Shown here one piece after another: positions 28,398 through 35,690 of a stretch of 64,000 nucleotides of DNA. Position numbers and translations under genes: made by a program. The notes under the pieces were generated by a model that was not told where the DNA came from, ran no database searches, and saw only the letters and a list, made by a program, of their open reading frames with translations. How positions within the stretch are numbered: the first letter of the stretch is position 1; each line of letters starts with the position of its first letter. Origin of the DNA: Neorhizobium tomejilense (GTDB lineage: Bacteria > Pseudomonadota > Alphaproteobacteria > Rhizobiales > Rhizobiaceae); contig PVBG01000016.1 in assembly GCA_002968845.1 (NCBI GenBank), positions 82,556 to 146,555 of the forward strand. Reading direction: 5' to 3'.

Positions 28398-28483
28398 CGG
28401 CTGGGAGCCTGCTCACGGCCCTGCATTGAGCGTTACATCCTTCGCAGCGGTGCTTTTGTAGGCGGGGGATCGTGCCGCTTGTA

Positions 28484-28527
28484 ATCTCCCCACCTGTGGG
28501 GGAGATGCCCGGCAGGGCAGAGGGGGG
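28484..28527. repeat. Palindromic intergenic repeat, copy R2 (inverted to R1)
   Basis: All 44 bases are the exact reverse complement of 28354-28397, so the two copies form a perfect long inverted repeat with an 86-base centre. Hairpin A reads GCCC-GGCA-GGGC in this orientation. Such paired inverted arrangements are typical of REP/BIME-like elements. Confidence 0.85.
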
Positions 28528-28739
28528 CATCCTGGCTCGACGTTTATTGGCACGGCTCTCCGAATGACGAAAAGCCTCTCCCACGCGCAAGGACTTGCGC
28601 GCACCGGATCGCTGTGACAAGCACAGGGCAACGGGGATCGAGGCCGGGCTCCTGCAACAAGCAGCTGTCGCCTCCTCCACCAATATCCATCGGCGACTGT
28701 AATGACCGTCGCGCGCATTGCATTTGAGGGCGGAAAATC

Positions 28740-29480
28740 ATGAATATCGATCTGAAGGGCAGGATCGCGCTGGTGACCGGCGCATCGCGGGGCATCGGCT
28801 ATTTCACGGCGCTGGCACTCGCGAAAGCCGGCGCGCATGTGATCGCCACCGCGCGCACCGTCGGCGGCCTCGAGGATCTTGACGATGCGATCAAGGCGGC
28901 CGGCGGCACCGCCACGCTGGTTCCCTTCGACATCACCGACATGGCGGCGATCGACAAGCTCGGCGCCTCGATCTTCGAGCGCTGGGGCAAGCTCGACATC
29001 CTCGTGGCGAACGCCGGCATCCTCGGCGTCATCTCGCCGCTCGGCCATATCGAGGCGAAGGTGTTCGAGAAGGTAATGCTGACCAACGTCACCGCCACCT
29101 GGCGACTGATCCGCTCGGTCGAGCCGCTGCTGACGAAATCCGATGCCGGCCGCGCGCTGATCCTGTCGTCCGGCGTTGCATCCAAGGCACCGGCGTTCTG
29201 GGGCGCCTATTCGATCTCCAAGGCGGCCGTCGAAAACATGGCCCGCATATGGGCTGCCGAGACCGCCCACACGCCGCTCAAGGTCAACATCGTCAATCCA
29301 GGCGCTACCCGCACTGCCATGCGCGCTCAAGCGATGCCCGGCGAAGACCCGGAAACCCTGCCGCATCCGTCGGAAGTCGCCGAAAAGATCCTCTTCCTCG
29401 CCTCCCCCGACCTTCAGGATACCGGCCGCCTGTTCGTCGTGCGCGACAACAAGTTCGCGGATTTTCGCGCGCCGGAATAG
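28740..29480 (+). CDS. Short-chain dehydrogenase/reductase
   Basis: The 246-residue classical SDR has the NAD(P) motif VTGASRGIGYF near residue 12, VANAGILG, the catalytic Ser in ILSSGVASKAP and the catalytic Tyr/Lys in YSISKAAVENM. The substrate cannot be told; members with this pattern are often annotated as YciK- or FabG-like oxidoreductases. It stands alone after the purF repeat region. Confidence 0.88.
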   Translation: MNIDLKGRIALVTGASRGIGYFTALALAKAGAHVIATARTVGGLEDLDDAIKAAGGTATLVPFDITDMAAIDKLGASIFERWGKLDILVANAGILGVISPLGHIEAKVFEKVMLTNVTATWRLIRSVEPLLTKSDAGRALILSSGVASKAPAFWGAYSISKAAVENMARIWAAETAHTPLKVNIVNPGATRTAMRAQAMPGEDPETLPHPSEVAEKILFLASPDLQDTGRLFVVRDNKFADFRAPE

Positions 29481-29507
29481 AGGCACCGCTCGCCGCAAGA
29501 AGCCTGG

Positions 29508-29729
29508 ATGATGCAACCGCACCTTACCGACGAGCAAAGAGAGCAAGCGACGGCGACCGCCAATCTCGTCGCCGCGGCGATGGCCCGCCTTCACCGCGAA
29601 CATGGGGACGCTGCCGTGATGGAGGCGATGCGATTGATCAGCTCCGCCATGACCGACGACGCGCGGCGCAGGTCCATCGCCCAGGCCCTGCTCGACAACA
29701 GCAACCCGCCGACCGAAAAAGGCCGCTAA
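29508..29729 (+). CDS. Small hypothetical protein, 73 residues
   Basis: The short protein is Ala/Arg-rich with two predicted amphipathic helices (EQREQATATANLVAAAMARL and AVMEAMRLISSAMTDD) and no membrane segment. It follows the SDR gene by 27 bases, so they may be co-transcribed. The ribosome site is weak. Unknown function; composition and position make it a moderately likely gene. Confidence 0.5.
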   Translation: MMQPHLTDEQREQATATANLVAAAMARLHREHGDAAVMEAMRLISSAMTDDARRRSIAQALLDNSNPPTEKGR

Positions 29730-29735
29730 GGCGAC

Positions 29736-30128
29736 CTAGACGTTCTCCGCCTCCTGATCCAGCGTCTTGGCGCGGCGCTGCAGATTTTCGCTGAGCTTGC
29801 GAAGCTGTTTCTCGTCCAGTTTTTCGATGCCGATGAACTCGTTGGCAGCCTGGCTGGACAGGATCAGCTCGTCGAGCTTCGCCTGGACCGCCTCGCCGTC
29901 CCTGTTTTGGGAATTTTGCAGGACGAAGACCATCAGGAAGGTGATGATCGTCGTGCCAGTGTTGACCACCAGCTGCCAGGTCTCCGAGAATCCGAAGAAC
30001 GGTCCGGTGACGCCCCAGATGACGATCAGGACAACGGCCGCAACGAACGTGACCGGCTTTCCCGACCAGGAGGAGATGGCGCTCGAGAAGATGTCGAAAA
30101 CGTTGCGATGTCTATCCTGGCTGGCCAT
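29736..30128 (-). CDS. Low-affinity iron permease family protein
   Basis: The roughly 130-residue protein has two membrane segments (KPVTFVAAVVLIVIWGVTG and LVVNTGTTIITFLMVFVLQ) and a charged C-terminal coil with the EFIGIEKLDEKQL pattern, as in the small bacterial proteins assigned to the low-affinity iron permease (Fet4-like) family. Transport has not been shown for most members. The start is uncertain: in-frame ATGs at 30167, 30140 and 30128 all lack a clear ribosome site. Confidence 0.75.
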   Translation of the reverse strand: MASQDRHRNVFDIFSSAISSWSGKPVTFVAAVVLIVIWGVTGPFFGFSETWQLVVNTGTTIITFLMVFVLQNSQNRDGEAVQAKLDELILSSQAANEFIGIEKLDEKQLRKLSENLQRRAKTLDQEAENV

Positions 30129-30297
30129 TTCGGTATCCATCCGATTGCTGGAATGCGTGCCCATCAACGTGCAAAGCGCATGTTTTGATCCCGGCGCCGC
30201 CCCCGGGGAGATACCCCATGTTTGAAAATCCGATTTTCTGCTATGCTGCAGGTCCTGCGATAGGGCGCAGGAACTTCATATTTCGGGGGAATATCTG

Positions 30298-30678
30298 ATG
30301 AGAAACATCGCCTTCTATTTCTTCGGCGCGGCTGTGCTCTGTGTCACCGTCGGCATGTTCTGGGGCATTCAGATGGCCATCTCCGGCGACCATCTGATGG
30401 CGCCGGCGCATGCGCATCTGAACCTGGTCGGCTGGACGACGATGGGGCTTTTCGGTCTCTACTACACGGTGACCCCGGCGGCGGCCGATTCCGTGCTGTC
30501 GAAGGTCCATCTCGGCTTTGCGGTTCTCGGCGTGCTCTGTATCGTGCCGGGCATCGCGATGGCGGTGTCCTCGGGCGGCGAGGCGCTTGCCGCGATCGGC
30601 TCGATCCTCACCGTCGTGTCAATGCTGATCTTTCTGTTCACCGTCGCCAGAAACGGCATCGGCCGCAAGACGGCGTAA
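30298..30678 (+). CDS. Small four-helix membrane protein with oxidase subunit I-like HAHLNLVGW motif
   Basis: The 126-residue protein has four predicted membrane helices and a HAHLNLVGWTTMG motif near residue 38 resembling the haem-ligand segment at the start of NorB/CcoN-type subunit I. It is far too short for an oxidase and lacks the remaining ligands; similar small proteins are widespread in rhizobia. It may bind haem, but this is inference. GGGGGAA precedes the ATG. Confidence 0.7.
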   Translation: MRNIAFYFFGAAVLCVTVGMFWGIQMAISGDHLMAPAHAHLNLVGWTTMGLFGLYYTVTPAAADSVLSKVHLGFAVLGVLCIVPGIAMAVSSGGEALAAIGSILTVVSMLIFLFTVARNGIGRKTA

Positions 30679-30853
30679 GGCCAGTTACGGACATCCCGCG
30701 CGGGCAAAGCCCACTTGACCAAACGGCCTGCCCGCGCCATAACCACCTCCATGAAAACGGCGATTTCCATTTGTGGGATCATTATCCGCTAGCGTTCGCG
30801 CTGGCCCGGCCGTTTTCGTCTCTCGAAAAGCCTTGAAGACAAACGACCCGGCC

Positions 30854-30900
30854 GGAGCCGGATGCTTTCGTGTCTCCTGAACGCGAAAGCATCCGGCTCC
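30854..30900. repeat. Perfect 17-bp inverted repeat upstream of cysS
   Basis: GGAGCCGGATGCTTTCG (30854-30870) and CGAAAGCATCCGGCTCC (30884-30900) pair perfectly around a 13-base loop. The 323-base gap between the small membrane gene and cysS contains this element and little else recognisable. It could terminate upstream transcription or be a solitary REP-like element; the T tract is absent. Confidence 0.75.
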
Positions 30901-31001
30901 TAGTTGATAGTGAGAGCGGGATGTCGTCCGAAAACCGCGTACACTTTCGGCATCCCGCCCAGCCGGATGCTCGCCGTGCGAGACTTTGGGGAGATTTTTC
31001 G

Positions 31002-32387
31002 ATGAGCATTTCGCTCAGGTTCTACAATACGCTGACCCGTGAAAAGACGGCGTTCGCGCCGATCGACCCCCAGAACGTACGCATGTATGTCTGCGGCCCG
31101 ACGGTCTACGACTACGCCCATATCGGCAATGCCCGACCGGCCATCGTCTTCGACGTGCTCTTCCGGCTGCTCCGCCATGTCTATGGCGAGGCCCACGTCA
31201 CCTATGCCCGCAACATCACCGACGTCGACGACAAGATCAACGCGCGGGCGCTGCGCGACCATCCCGGCCTGCCGCTCAACGAGGCGATCCGCCTCGTCAC
31301 GGAAAAGACCGAGACGCAGTACCACGAGGACATCGCCCTGCTCGGCAACCTGGAGCCGACCGTCGAGCCGCGTGCCACCGACACCATTGCCGAGATGATC
31401 GAGATCATCGAGAAGCTGATCGGCAACGGCCATGCCTATGTGGCAAAAGGCGAAGTGCTGTTCGATACCAAGTCGATGGCCGACTACGGCCAGCTTTCCA
31501 AACGTCCGCTCGACGAGCAGCAGGCCGGCGCCCGCGTCGCGGTCGATGCGCACAAGAAAAACCCGAGCGATTTCGTGCTGTGGAAGCTCTCCTCCCACAA
31601 CGAACCCGGCTGGGAAAGCCCCTGGGGTCGCGGCCGTCCGGGCTGGCATATCGAGTGCTCGGCGATGAGCCGGCGTTATCTCGGCGAAGTGTTCGACATC
31701 CATGGCGGCGGGCTCGACCTGATCTTCCCGCACCATGAAAACGAGATCGCCCAGTCGCGCTGCGCCCACGGCACAGAGGTGATGGCGAATGTCTGGATGC
31801 ACAACGGCTTCGTGCAGGTCGAAGGCCGCAAGATGTCGAAGTCCGAGGGCAATTTCATCACCATCTACGATCTGCTCCACACCGAAAAATTCGGCGGCCG
31901 CCAGTGGCCGGGCGAGGTGCTGCGGCTTGCCATGCTGATGACGCACTACCGCGAGCCGATCGATTTTTCGGTGAAGCGGCTGGAAGAAGCCGAACGCCTT
32001 CTCGCCAAGTGGCCAGCGGCGGAAACCTCCGATGCCACGCCCTGCGATACGGTGATCAACGCGCTTGCCGACGACCTCAACACGGTCGCCGCCGTGCAGG
32101 CGCTGCACGCGCTGGCGCAGGAGGCCCACGGCGACCCTGACGCACTTGCGGTGTTTGCCGCCAGCGCGGCATTTCTCGGGGTGCTGCCTGAGAAAACCGA
32201 GGTCGACGAGGCACTGGCGTCCGCCGTCGATGCCCTGGTCGCCCTGCGGCTCGAAATGCTGAAGGCGAAAAATTTCGCCGAGGCCGACAAGATCCGCAAC
32301 GAACTGTCGGACAAGGGTATCCAGCTGAAAGACGGCAAGGACCCGGCAACCGGTGAGAGGGTGACGACCTGGGAGGTGAAGCGGTAG
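31002..32387 (+). CDS. cysS: Cysteinyl-tRNA synthetase
   Basis: The 461-residue class Ia synthetase has the HIGH-type motif (YDYAHIGNARP), zinc-binding residues (Cys in YVCGPTVYD, and HIECSAMS, HHENEIAQS) and KMSKS in GRKMSKSEGN. It charges tRNA-Cys. The start at 31002 gives the usual SISLRFYNTLTR beginning; upstream in-frame sequence lies in the region of an inverted repeat and is non-coding. Confidence 0.97.
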   Translation: MSISLRFYNTLTREKTAFAPIDPQNVRMYVCGPTVYDYAHIGNARPAIVFDVLFRLLRHVYGEAHVTYARNITDVDDKINARALRDHPGLPLNEAIRLVTEKTETQYHEDIALLGNLEPTVEPRATDTIAEMIEIIEKLIGNGHAYVAKGEVLFDTKSMADYGQLSKRPLDEQQAGARVAVDAHKKNPSDFVLWKLSSHNEPGWESPWGRGRPGWHIECSAMSRRYLGEVFDIHGGGLDLIFPHHENEIAQSRCAHGTEVMANVWMHNGFVQVEGRKMSKSEGNFITIYDLLHTEKFGGRQWPGEVLRLAMLMTHYREPIDFSVKRLEEAERLLAKWPAAETSDATPCDTVINALADDLNTVAAVQALHALAQEAHGDPDALAVFAASAAFLGVLPEKTEVDEALASAVDALVALRLEMLKAKNFAEADKIRNELSDKGIQLKDGKDPATGERVTTWEVKR

Positions 32388-32410
32388 GATGGAGTTGGCG
32401 CCCGGAGATA

Positions 32411-32454
32411 CCCCCCTCTGCCCTGCCGGGCATCTCCCCCACAAGGGGGGAGAT
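32411..32454. repeat. Palindromic intergenic repeat, copy R3
   Basis: This 44-base element starts 24 bases after the cysS stop, with hairpin A GCCC-TGCC-GGGC and hairpin B ATCTCCCC/GGGGAGAT. It is paired with the inverted copy at 32641-32684. The 331-base gap between cysS and the next gene otherwise shows only an AT-richer central stretch without a gene. Confidence 0.85.
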
Positions 32455-32640
32455 CGGCTGGGCGCGCCCGCTTGCCCGGACATTGATCGCCGCCATTGCC
32501 GCCCCCGCACCCTAAAACGCCGGCACTCCAATTCGCAGCGGCAAGTAGGTTTTCCAAATTTTGAAAACCTACTTGCCTCGCAAAAATACCTATCCCAGAT
32601 TGCGACATCCAATGTGAGCGCGAGCGTTTGCCACAATCCG

Positions 32641-32684
32641 ATCTCCCCCCTTGTGGGGGAGATGTCCGGCAGGACAGAGGGGGG
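32641..32684. repeat. Palindromic intergenic repeat, copy R4 (inverted, with compensatory change)
   Basis: The copy is the reverse complement of R3 except for two bases, which fall opposite each other in hairpin A: GTCC-GGCA-GGAC instead of GCCC-GGCA-GGGC. A C-G pair has become T-A, so pairing is kept. Confidence 0.85.
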
Positions 32685-32718
32685 TAACCGCGCGCTGCCC
32701 GCAGACAAGGAGCATGAC

Positions 32719-33081
32719 ATGCCACATGCCCCAGTCCCGCCGCAACGTCGCGCCAACGCCCGGCGCATGCGCAAAGCCTTGACCGATGCCGAACTGAAGC
32801 TCTGGAACGAATTGCGCGCCCACCGCCTGATGGGCCTGAGTTTCCGCCGCCAGGTGCCGATCGCCGGCTATATCGTCGACTTCGCCTGCCCGATGCATCA
32901 TCTCATTGTTGAGGTCGATGGTTCGCAGCACGGCAACGACGATGATCTGCGGTATGATATCGTCAGGACCGAACGTCTAGAGCGAGATGGCTGGACGGTG
33001 CTGCGCTTCTGGAACGACGACGTTCTGAAGGACATCGACAATGTCTGTCTCCATATCCTGAAAATTATTGGGGAGGCCTGA
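32719..33081 (+). CDS. DUF559 / Vsr-like endonuclease-fold protein
   Basis: The 120-residue protein has the DUF559 pattern: basic N-terminus, EAL-like helix LTDAELKLWNELRAHRL, then FRRQVPIAGYIVDFACP and LIVEVDGSQH with the Asp and Glu of a PD-(D/E)XK-type nuclease site, ending with a conserved RFWNDDVL. Function is unknown; the fold is that of very-short-patch repair nucleases. AAGGAG lies seven bases before the ATG. It directly follows a palindromic repeat and ends three bases before a GFA cluster. Confidence 0.85.
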   Translation: MPHAPVPPQRRANARRMRKALTDAELKLWNELRAHRLMGLSFRRQVPIAGYIVDFACPMHHLIVEVDGSQHGNDDDLRYDIVRTERLERDGWTVLRFWNDDVLKDIDNVCLHILKIIGEA

Positions 33082-33083
33082 AG

Positions 33084-33581
33084 ATGACCCAGATCCACAC
33101 CGGCGGGTGCCAGTGCGGGGCGGTACGCTACCGGGCAGAGGGCGAGATCGGGTTTCCGCATCTGTGCCATTGCCGCATGTGCCAGAAGGCGGCCGGCAAT
33201 TATTTCATGCCGCTCGGCGGGGTGATGCATGAAAACTTCAAGCTGACGCGCGGCGAGCCGGCTTGGTTCCGGTCGTCGGAAACCGTGCGGCGCGGGTTCT
33301 GCGAAAAATGCGGCACGCCGCTCTTTTATGACGGGTCGAGCGATCATATGAGCATCACGCTCGGTTCGCTCGACGATCCGCAATCGGTGAAGCCGGAGCT
33401 GCAGACCAATCTTGCCCATAAGATGTCCTGGTTCGGCGAGCTCGATCACCTACAGCACGATAACGCCATGGACATAACCGAGGAACAGGAAAAGACTGTC
33501 TCGGCCAGCAGCAACCAGCACCCCGACCACGACACCGAGGTCTGGCCTCCAGGCAATCGACATGCGGAGGGTCAATCATGA
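33084..33581 (+). CDS. GFA-fold (glutathione-dependent formaldehyde-activating family) protein 1
   Basis: The 165-residue protein has the Mss4-like zinc motifs GGCQCGAVRYRAEG, CHCRMCQKAAG and FCEKCGTPLFY, which give two zinc sites in this family. The family is named for Gfa of Paracoccus but most members have no proven activity. It shares the C-terminal HPDHDTEVWPP motif with the next two gene products. The stop overlaps the next start by four bases (ATGA). Confidence 0.92.
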   Translation: MTQIHTGGCQCGAVRYRAEGEIGFPHLCHCRMCQKAAGNYFMPLGGVMHENFKLTRGEPAWFRSSETVRRGFCEKCGTPLFYDGSSDHMSITLGSLDDPQSVKPELQTNLAHKMSWFGELDHLQHDNAMDITEEQEKTVSASSNQHPDHDTEVWPPGNRHAEGQS

Positions 33582-34090
33582 GCGATACCATCCGAACCGG
33601 CGGCTGCCAGTGCGGCGCGATCCGCTTCCGGCTTGAAGGTGAGCCGTTCGATTCTTCGGTCTGCCATTGCCGAATGTGCCAGAAGGCCTTCGGCGCCTAT
33701 TATGCGCCGCTGGTGGCGACCGGCGAGGCAAAGCTCACCTGGACGCGCGGCGAACTGAAATATTTCCAGTCGTCGAACCACGTCCGGCGCGGCTTCTGCG
33801 GGGACTGCGGCACGCCGATGACCTACGAGGCGGCGGACGGGATCGCGATCTCCGCCGGCAGCTTCGACGACCCGACCCTGCTGCCGCCGGTCGTGCAGTT
33901 CGGCGTCGAGGGCAAACTTCCCTTCGTCGACCGGCTGTCCGAATTGCCGGCGCGCCACACGATGGATGATATCGACACCGCCCCCTTCCTGGCCGATATC
34001 GTCTCCTATCAGCATCCCGACCACGACACCGAAATCTGGCCGCCGGAGAGCGGCCCGCCAGAAAACCAGCCACCGGAGAACAAGCGATGA
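33578..34090 (+). CDS. GFA-fold protein 2
   Basis: The 170-residue paralogue has GGCQCGAIRFRLEG, CHCRMCQKAFGAYY and FCGDCGTPMTY zinc motifs and ends in HPDHDTEIWPPE plus a Pro/Glu tail. It overlaps both neighbours by four bases (ATGA junctions), so the three are made as a translationally coupled set. Similar sequence suggests local duplication. Confidence 0.92.
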   Translation: MSDTIRTGGCQCGAIRFRLEGEPFDSSVCHCRMCQKAFGAYYAPLVATGEAKLTWTRGELKYFQSSNHVRRGFCGDCGTPMTYEAADGIAISAGSFDDPTLLPPVVQFGVEGKLPFVDRLSELPARHTMDDIDTAPFLADIVSYQHPDHDTEIWPPESGPPENQPPENKR

Positions 34091-34563
34091 GCGAAACCCT
34101 TAGAACAGGCGGCTGCCAGTGCGGCGCCGTCCGCTTCCGGATCCATGGTGAACTCGGCCGCGCCTCGATCTGCCATTGCCGCATGTGCCAGAAGGCCTTC
34201 GGCGGCTTTTTCGGGCCGCTGGTCACCGTGCCGAAGGACGGTGTCGAATGGACCCGCGCCGAGCCGAAATATTTCCAGTCCTCGGTCAATATCGACCGCG
34301 GTTTCTGCGAAAATTGCGGCACGCCGCTCAGCTACCGCTACCCGGGCGGCCTGGACCTGGCGATCGGAGCCTTCGACAAGCGCGACGATCTCGCCCCGAA
34401 AATCCAGGTGAACTACGCCTCGCATATCCCGTGGGTGACGACGATCTTCGACCAGCCGGTCCGCGACAGCGGCGAGGACGCCGTCCAGCAGGAGCAGATC
34501 ATCTCCTTCCAGCATCCCGATCACGATACTGAAAACTGGCCGGCAAAGGGTCTCCATCTATGA
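34087..34563 (+). CDS. GFA-fold protein 3
   Basis: The 158-residue paralogue carries GGCQCGAVRFRIHG, CHCRMCQKAFGGFF and FCENCGTPLSY zinc motifs and the HPDHDTENWP ending. Its stop overlaps the start of the proline iminopeptidase gene by four bases. Closest by eye to protein 2 (shared KYFQSS segment). Confidence 0.92.
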   Translation: MSETLRTGGCQCGAVRFRIHGELGRASICHCRMCQKAFGGFFGPLVTVPKDGVEWTRAEPKYFQSSVNIDRGFCENCGTPLSYRYPGGLDLAIGAFDKRDDLAPKIQVNYASHIPWVTTIFDQPVRDSGEDAVQQEQIISFQHPDHDTENWPAKGLHL

Positions 34564-35519
34564 CCGAAGTTCTGCGTACCCTCTATCCCGAGATCGAACC
34601 CTACGCGACAGGCCGGCTCGATGTCGGCGACGGCCATGTGATCTATTGGGAGCGGGTCGGCACGCCGGGCACGAAGCCCGCCGTCTTCCTGCATGGCGGC
34701 CCCGGCGGCGGCTGCAACCCGAACCAGCGCCGGCTCTTCAACCCGGACCTTTACGACGTGGTGCTGTTCGACCAGCGCGGCTGCGGTCGTTCCACCCCGC
34801 ATGCAAGCCTCGAGGCCAACACGACCTGGCACCTGGTCGCGGATATCGAGCGGCTGCGCGAAATGGTCGGCGTCGACAGATGGCAGGTTTTCGGCGGTTC
34901 CTGGGGTTCGACCCTGGCGCTTGCCTATGCGGAAACCCATCCCGAGCGGGTAACCGAACTTCTGGTGCGCGGCATTTATACCCTGACCCGGCCGGAGCTC
35001 GACTGGTACTACCAGTTCGGCGTCTCGGAAATGTTCCCTGACAAGTGGGAAGCCTTCGTCGCTCCTATTCCGGAAGCCGAACGCCACGAGATGATGGCTG
35101 CCTATCACCGCCGCCTCACCGGCACCGACAAGGCCGAGCAGATCCGCTGCGCCAAGGCCTGGAGCGTCTGGGAGGGCTCGACCATCACGCTTCTGCCGAG
35201 CCCCGAACTGGCGTCGGACCACGACGACGACCATTTCGCGCTCGCCTTCTCGCGCATCGAAAACCACTTCTTCATGAATGCCGGCTGGCTGGAAGACGGG
35301 CAGCTCCTGCGCGACGCCACGAAGCTCAAGGGCATTCCCGGCGTCATCGTGCACGGCCGCTACGACATGCCCTGCCCGCTGAAATATGCCTGGCAGCTCT
35401 CGAAAGTCTGGACGGACGCGGATTTCCACATCATCGAGGGCGCCGGACATGCGGTCTCGGAACCGGGGATTACCGACCAGCTGATCCGCGCGACGGACCG
35501 GTTTGCGGGAAAGATTTGA
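34560..35519 (+). CDS. pip: Proline iminopeptidase
   Basis: The 319-residue alpha/beta hydrolase has the oxyanion segment HGGPGGGCNPNQ, the FDQRGCGRSTPH motif, nucleophile elbow GGSWGSTLALAY near residue 112, and Asp/His of the triad in HGRYDMPCP and EGAGHAVSEPG. The pattern is that of S33 prolyl aminopeptidases, which release N-terminal proline. It ends the GFA operon through an ATGA junction. Confidence 0.95.
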   Translation: MTEVLRTLYPEIEPYATGRLDVGDGHVIYWERVGTPGTKPAVFLHGGPGGGCNPNQRRLFNPDLYDVVLFDQRGCGRSTPHASLEANTTWHLVADIERLREMVGVDRWQVFGGSWGSTLALAYAETHPERVTELLVRGIYTLTRPELDWYYQFGVSEMFPDKWEAFVAPIPEAERHEMMAAYHRRLTGTDKAEQIRCAKAWSVWEGSTITLLPSPELASDHDDDHFALAFSRIENHFFMNAGWLEDGQLLRDATKLKGIPGVIVHGRYDMPCPLKYAWQLSKVWTDADFHIIEGAGHAVSEPGITDQLIRATDRFAGKI

Positions 35520-35530
35520 GGAAATAAAGA

Positions 35531-35569
35531 CCCCCTCTGGCCTGCCGGCCATCTCCCCCACAAGGGGGG
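35531..35569. repeat. Palindromic intergenic repeat, copy R5
   Basis: A variant copy beginning 12 bases after the pip stop. Hairpin A is GGCC-TGCC-GGCC, another pair-preserving version of the stem; hairpin B is truncated on its right side (CTCCCC then CACAA then GGGG). Confidence 0.75.
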
Positions 35570-35625
35570 CGAAGACTCGCGGCGCTCTCGTGCCTCAATG
35601 AGTCGTCGGAGGCGCGGCAGGTTAA

Positions 35626-35650
35626 GCCCCTCCCCCTTGTGGGGAGGGGC
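35626..35650. repeat. Palindromic intergenic repeat, partial copy R6
   Basis: A perfect 10-bp hairpin, GCCCCTCCCC and GGGGAGGGGC with loop CTTGT, matches hairpin B of the family in inverted orientation to R5; hairpin A is missing. It lies 41 bases before cimA and could act as a terminator or folded leader. Confidence 0.65.
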
Positions 35651-35690
35651 CTTGTAAATACGATGCAACACCGCTCCAGGAGGAGCACCC

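Noticed and set aside
28354..28527. CRISPR array or transposon ends
   Set aside because: Only two copies in inverted orientation with one centre, no regular spacers, no transposase and no target duplication.
26680..28683. Open frame of 667 codons on the minus strand
   Set aside because: It covers purF on the other strand and has the repeated Asp/Gly/Arg composition of an antisense shadow.
30298..30678. Terminal oxidase subunit
   Set aside because: The HAHLNLVGW motif recalls subunit I, but 126 residues with four helices cannot hold the remaining haem and copper ligands.
30900..32774. Open frame of 624 codons on the minus strand
   Set aside because: Antisense to cysS and the adjacent repeat elements; no protein-like features.
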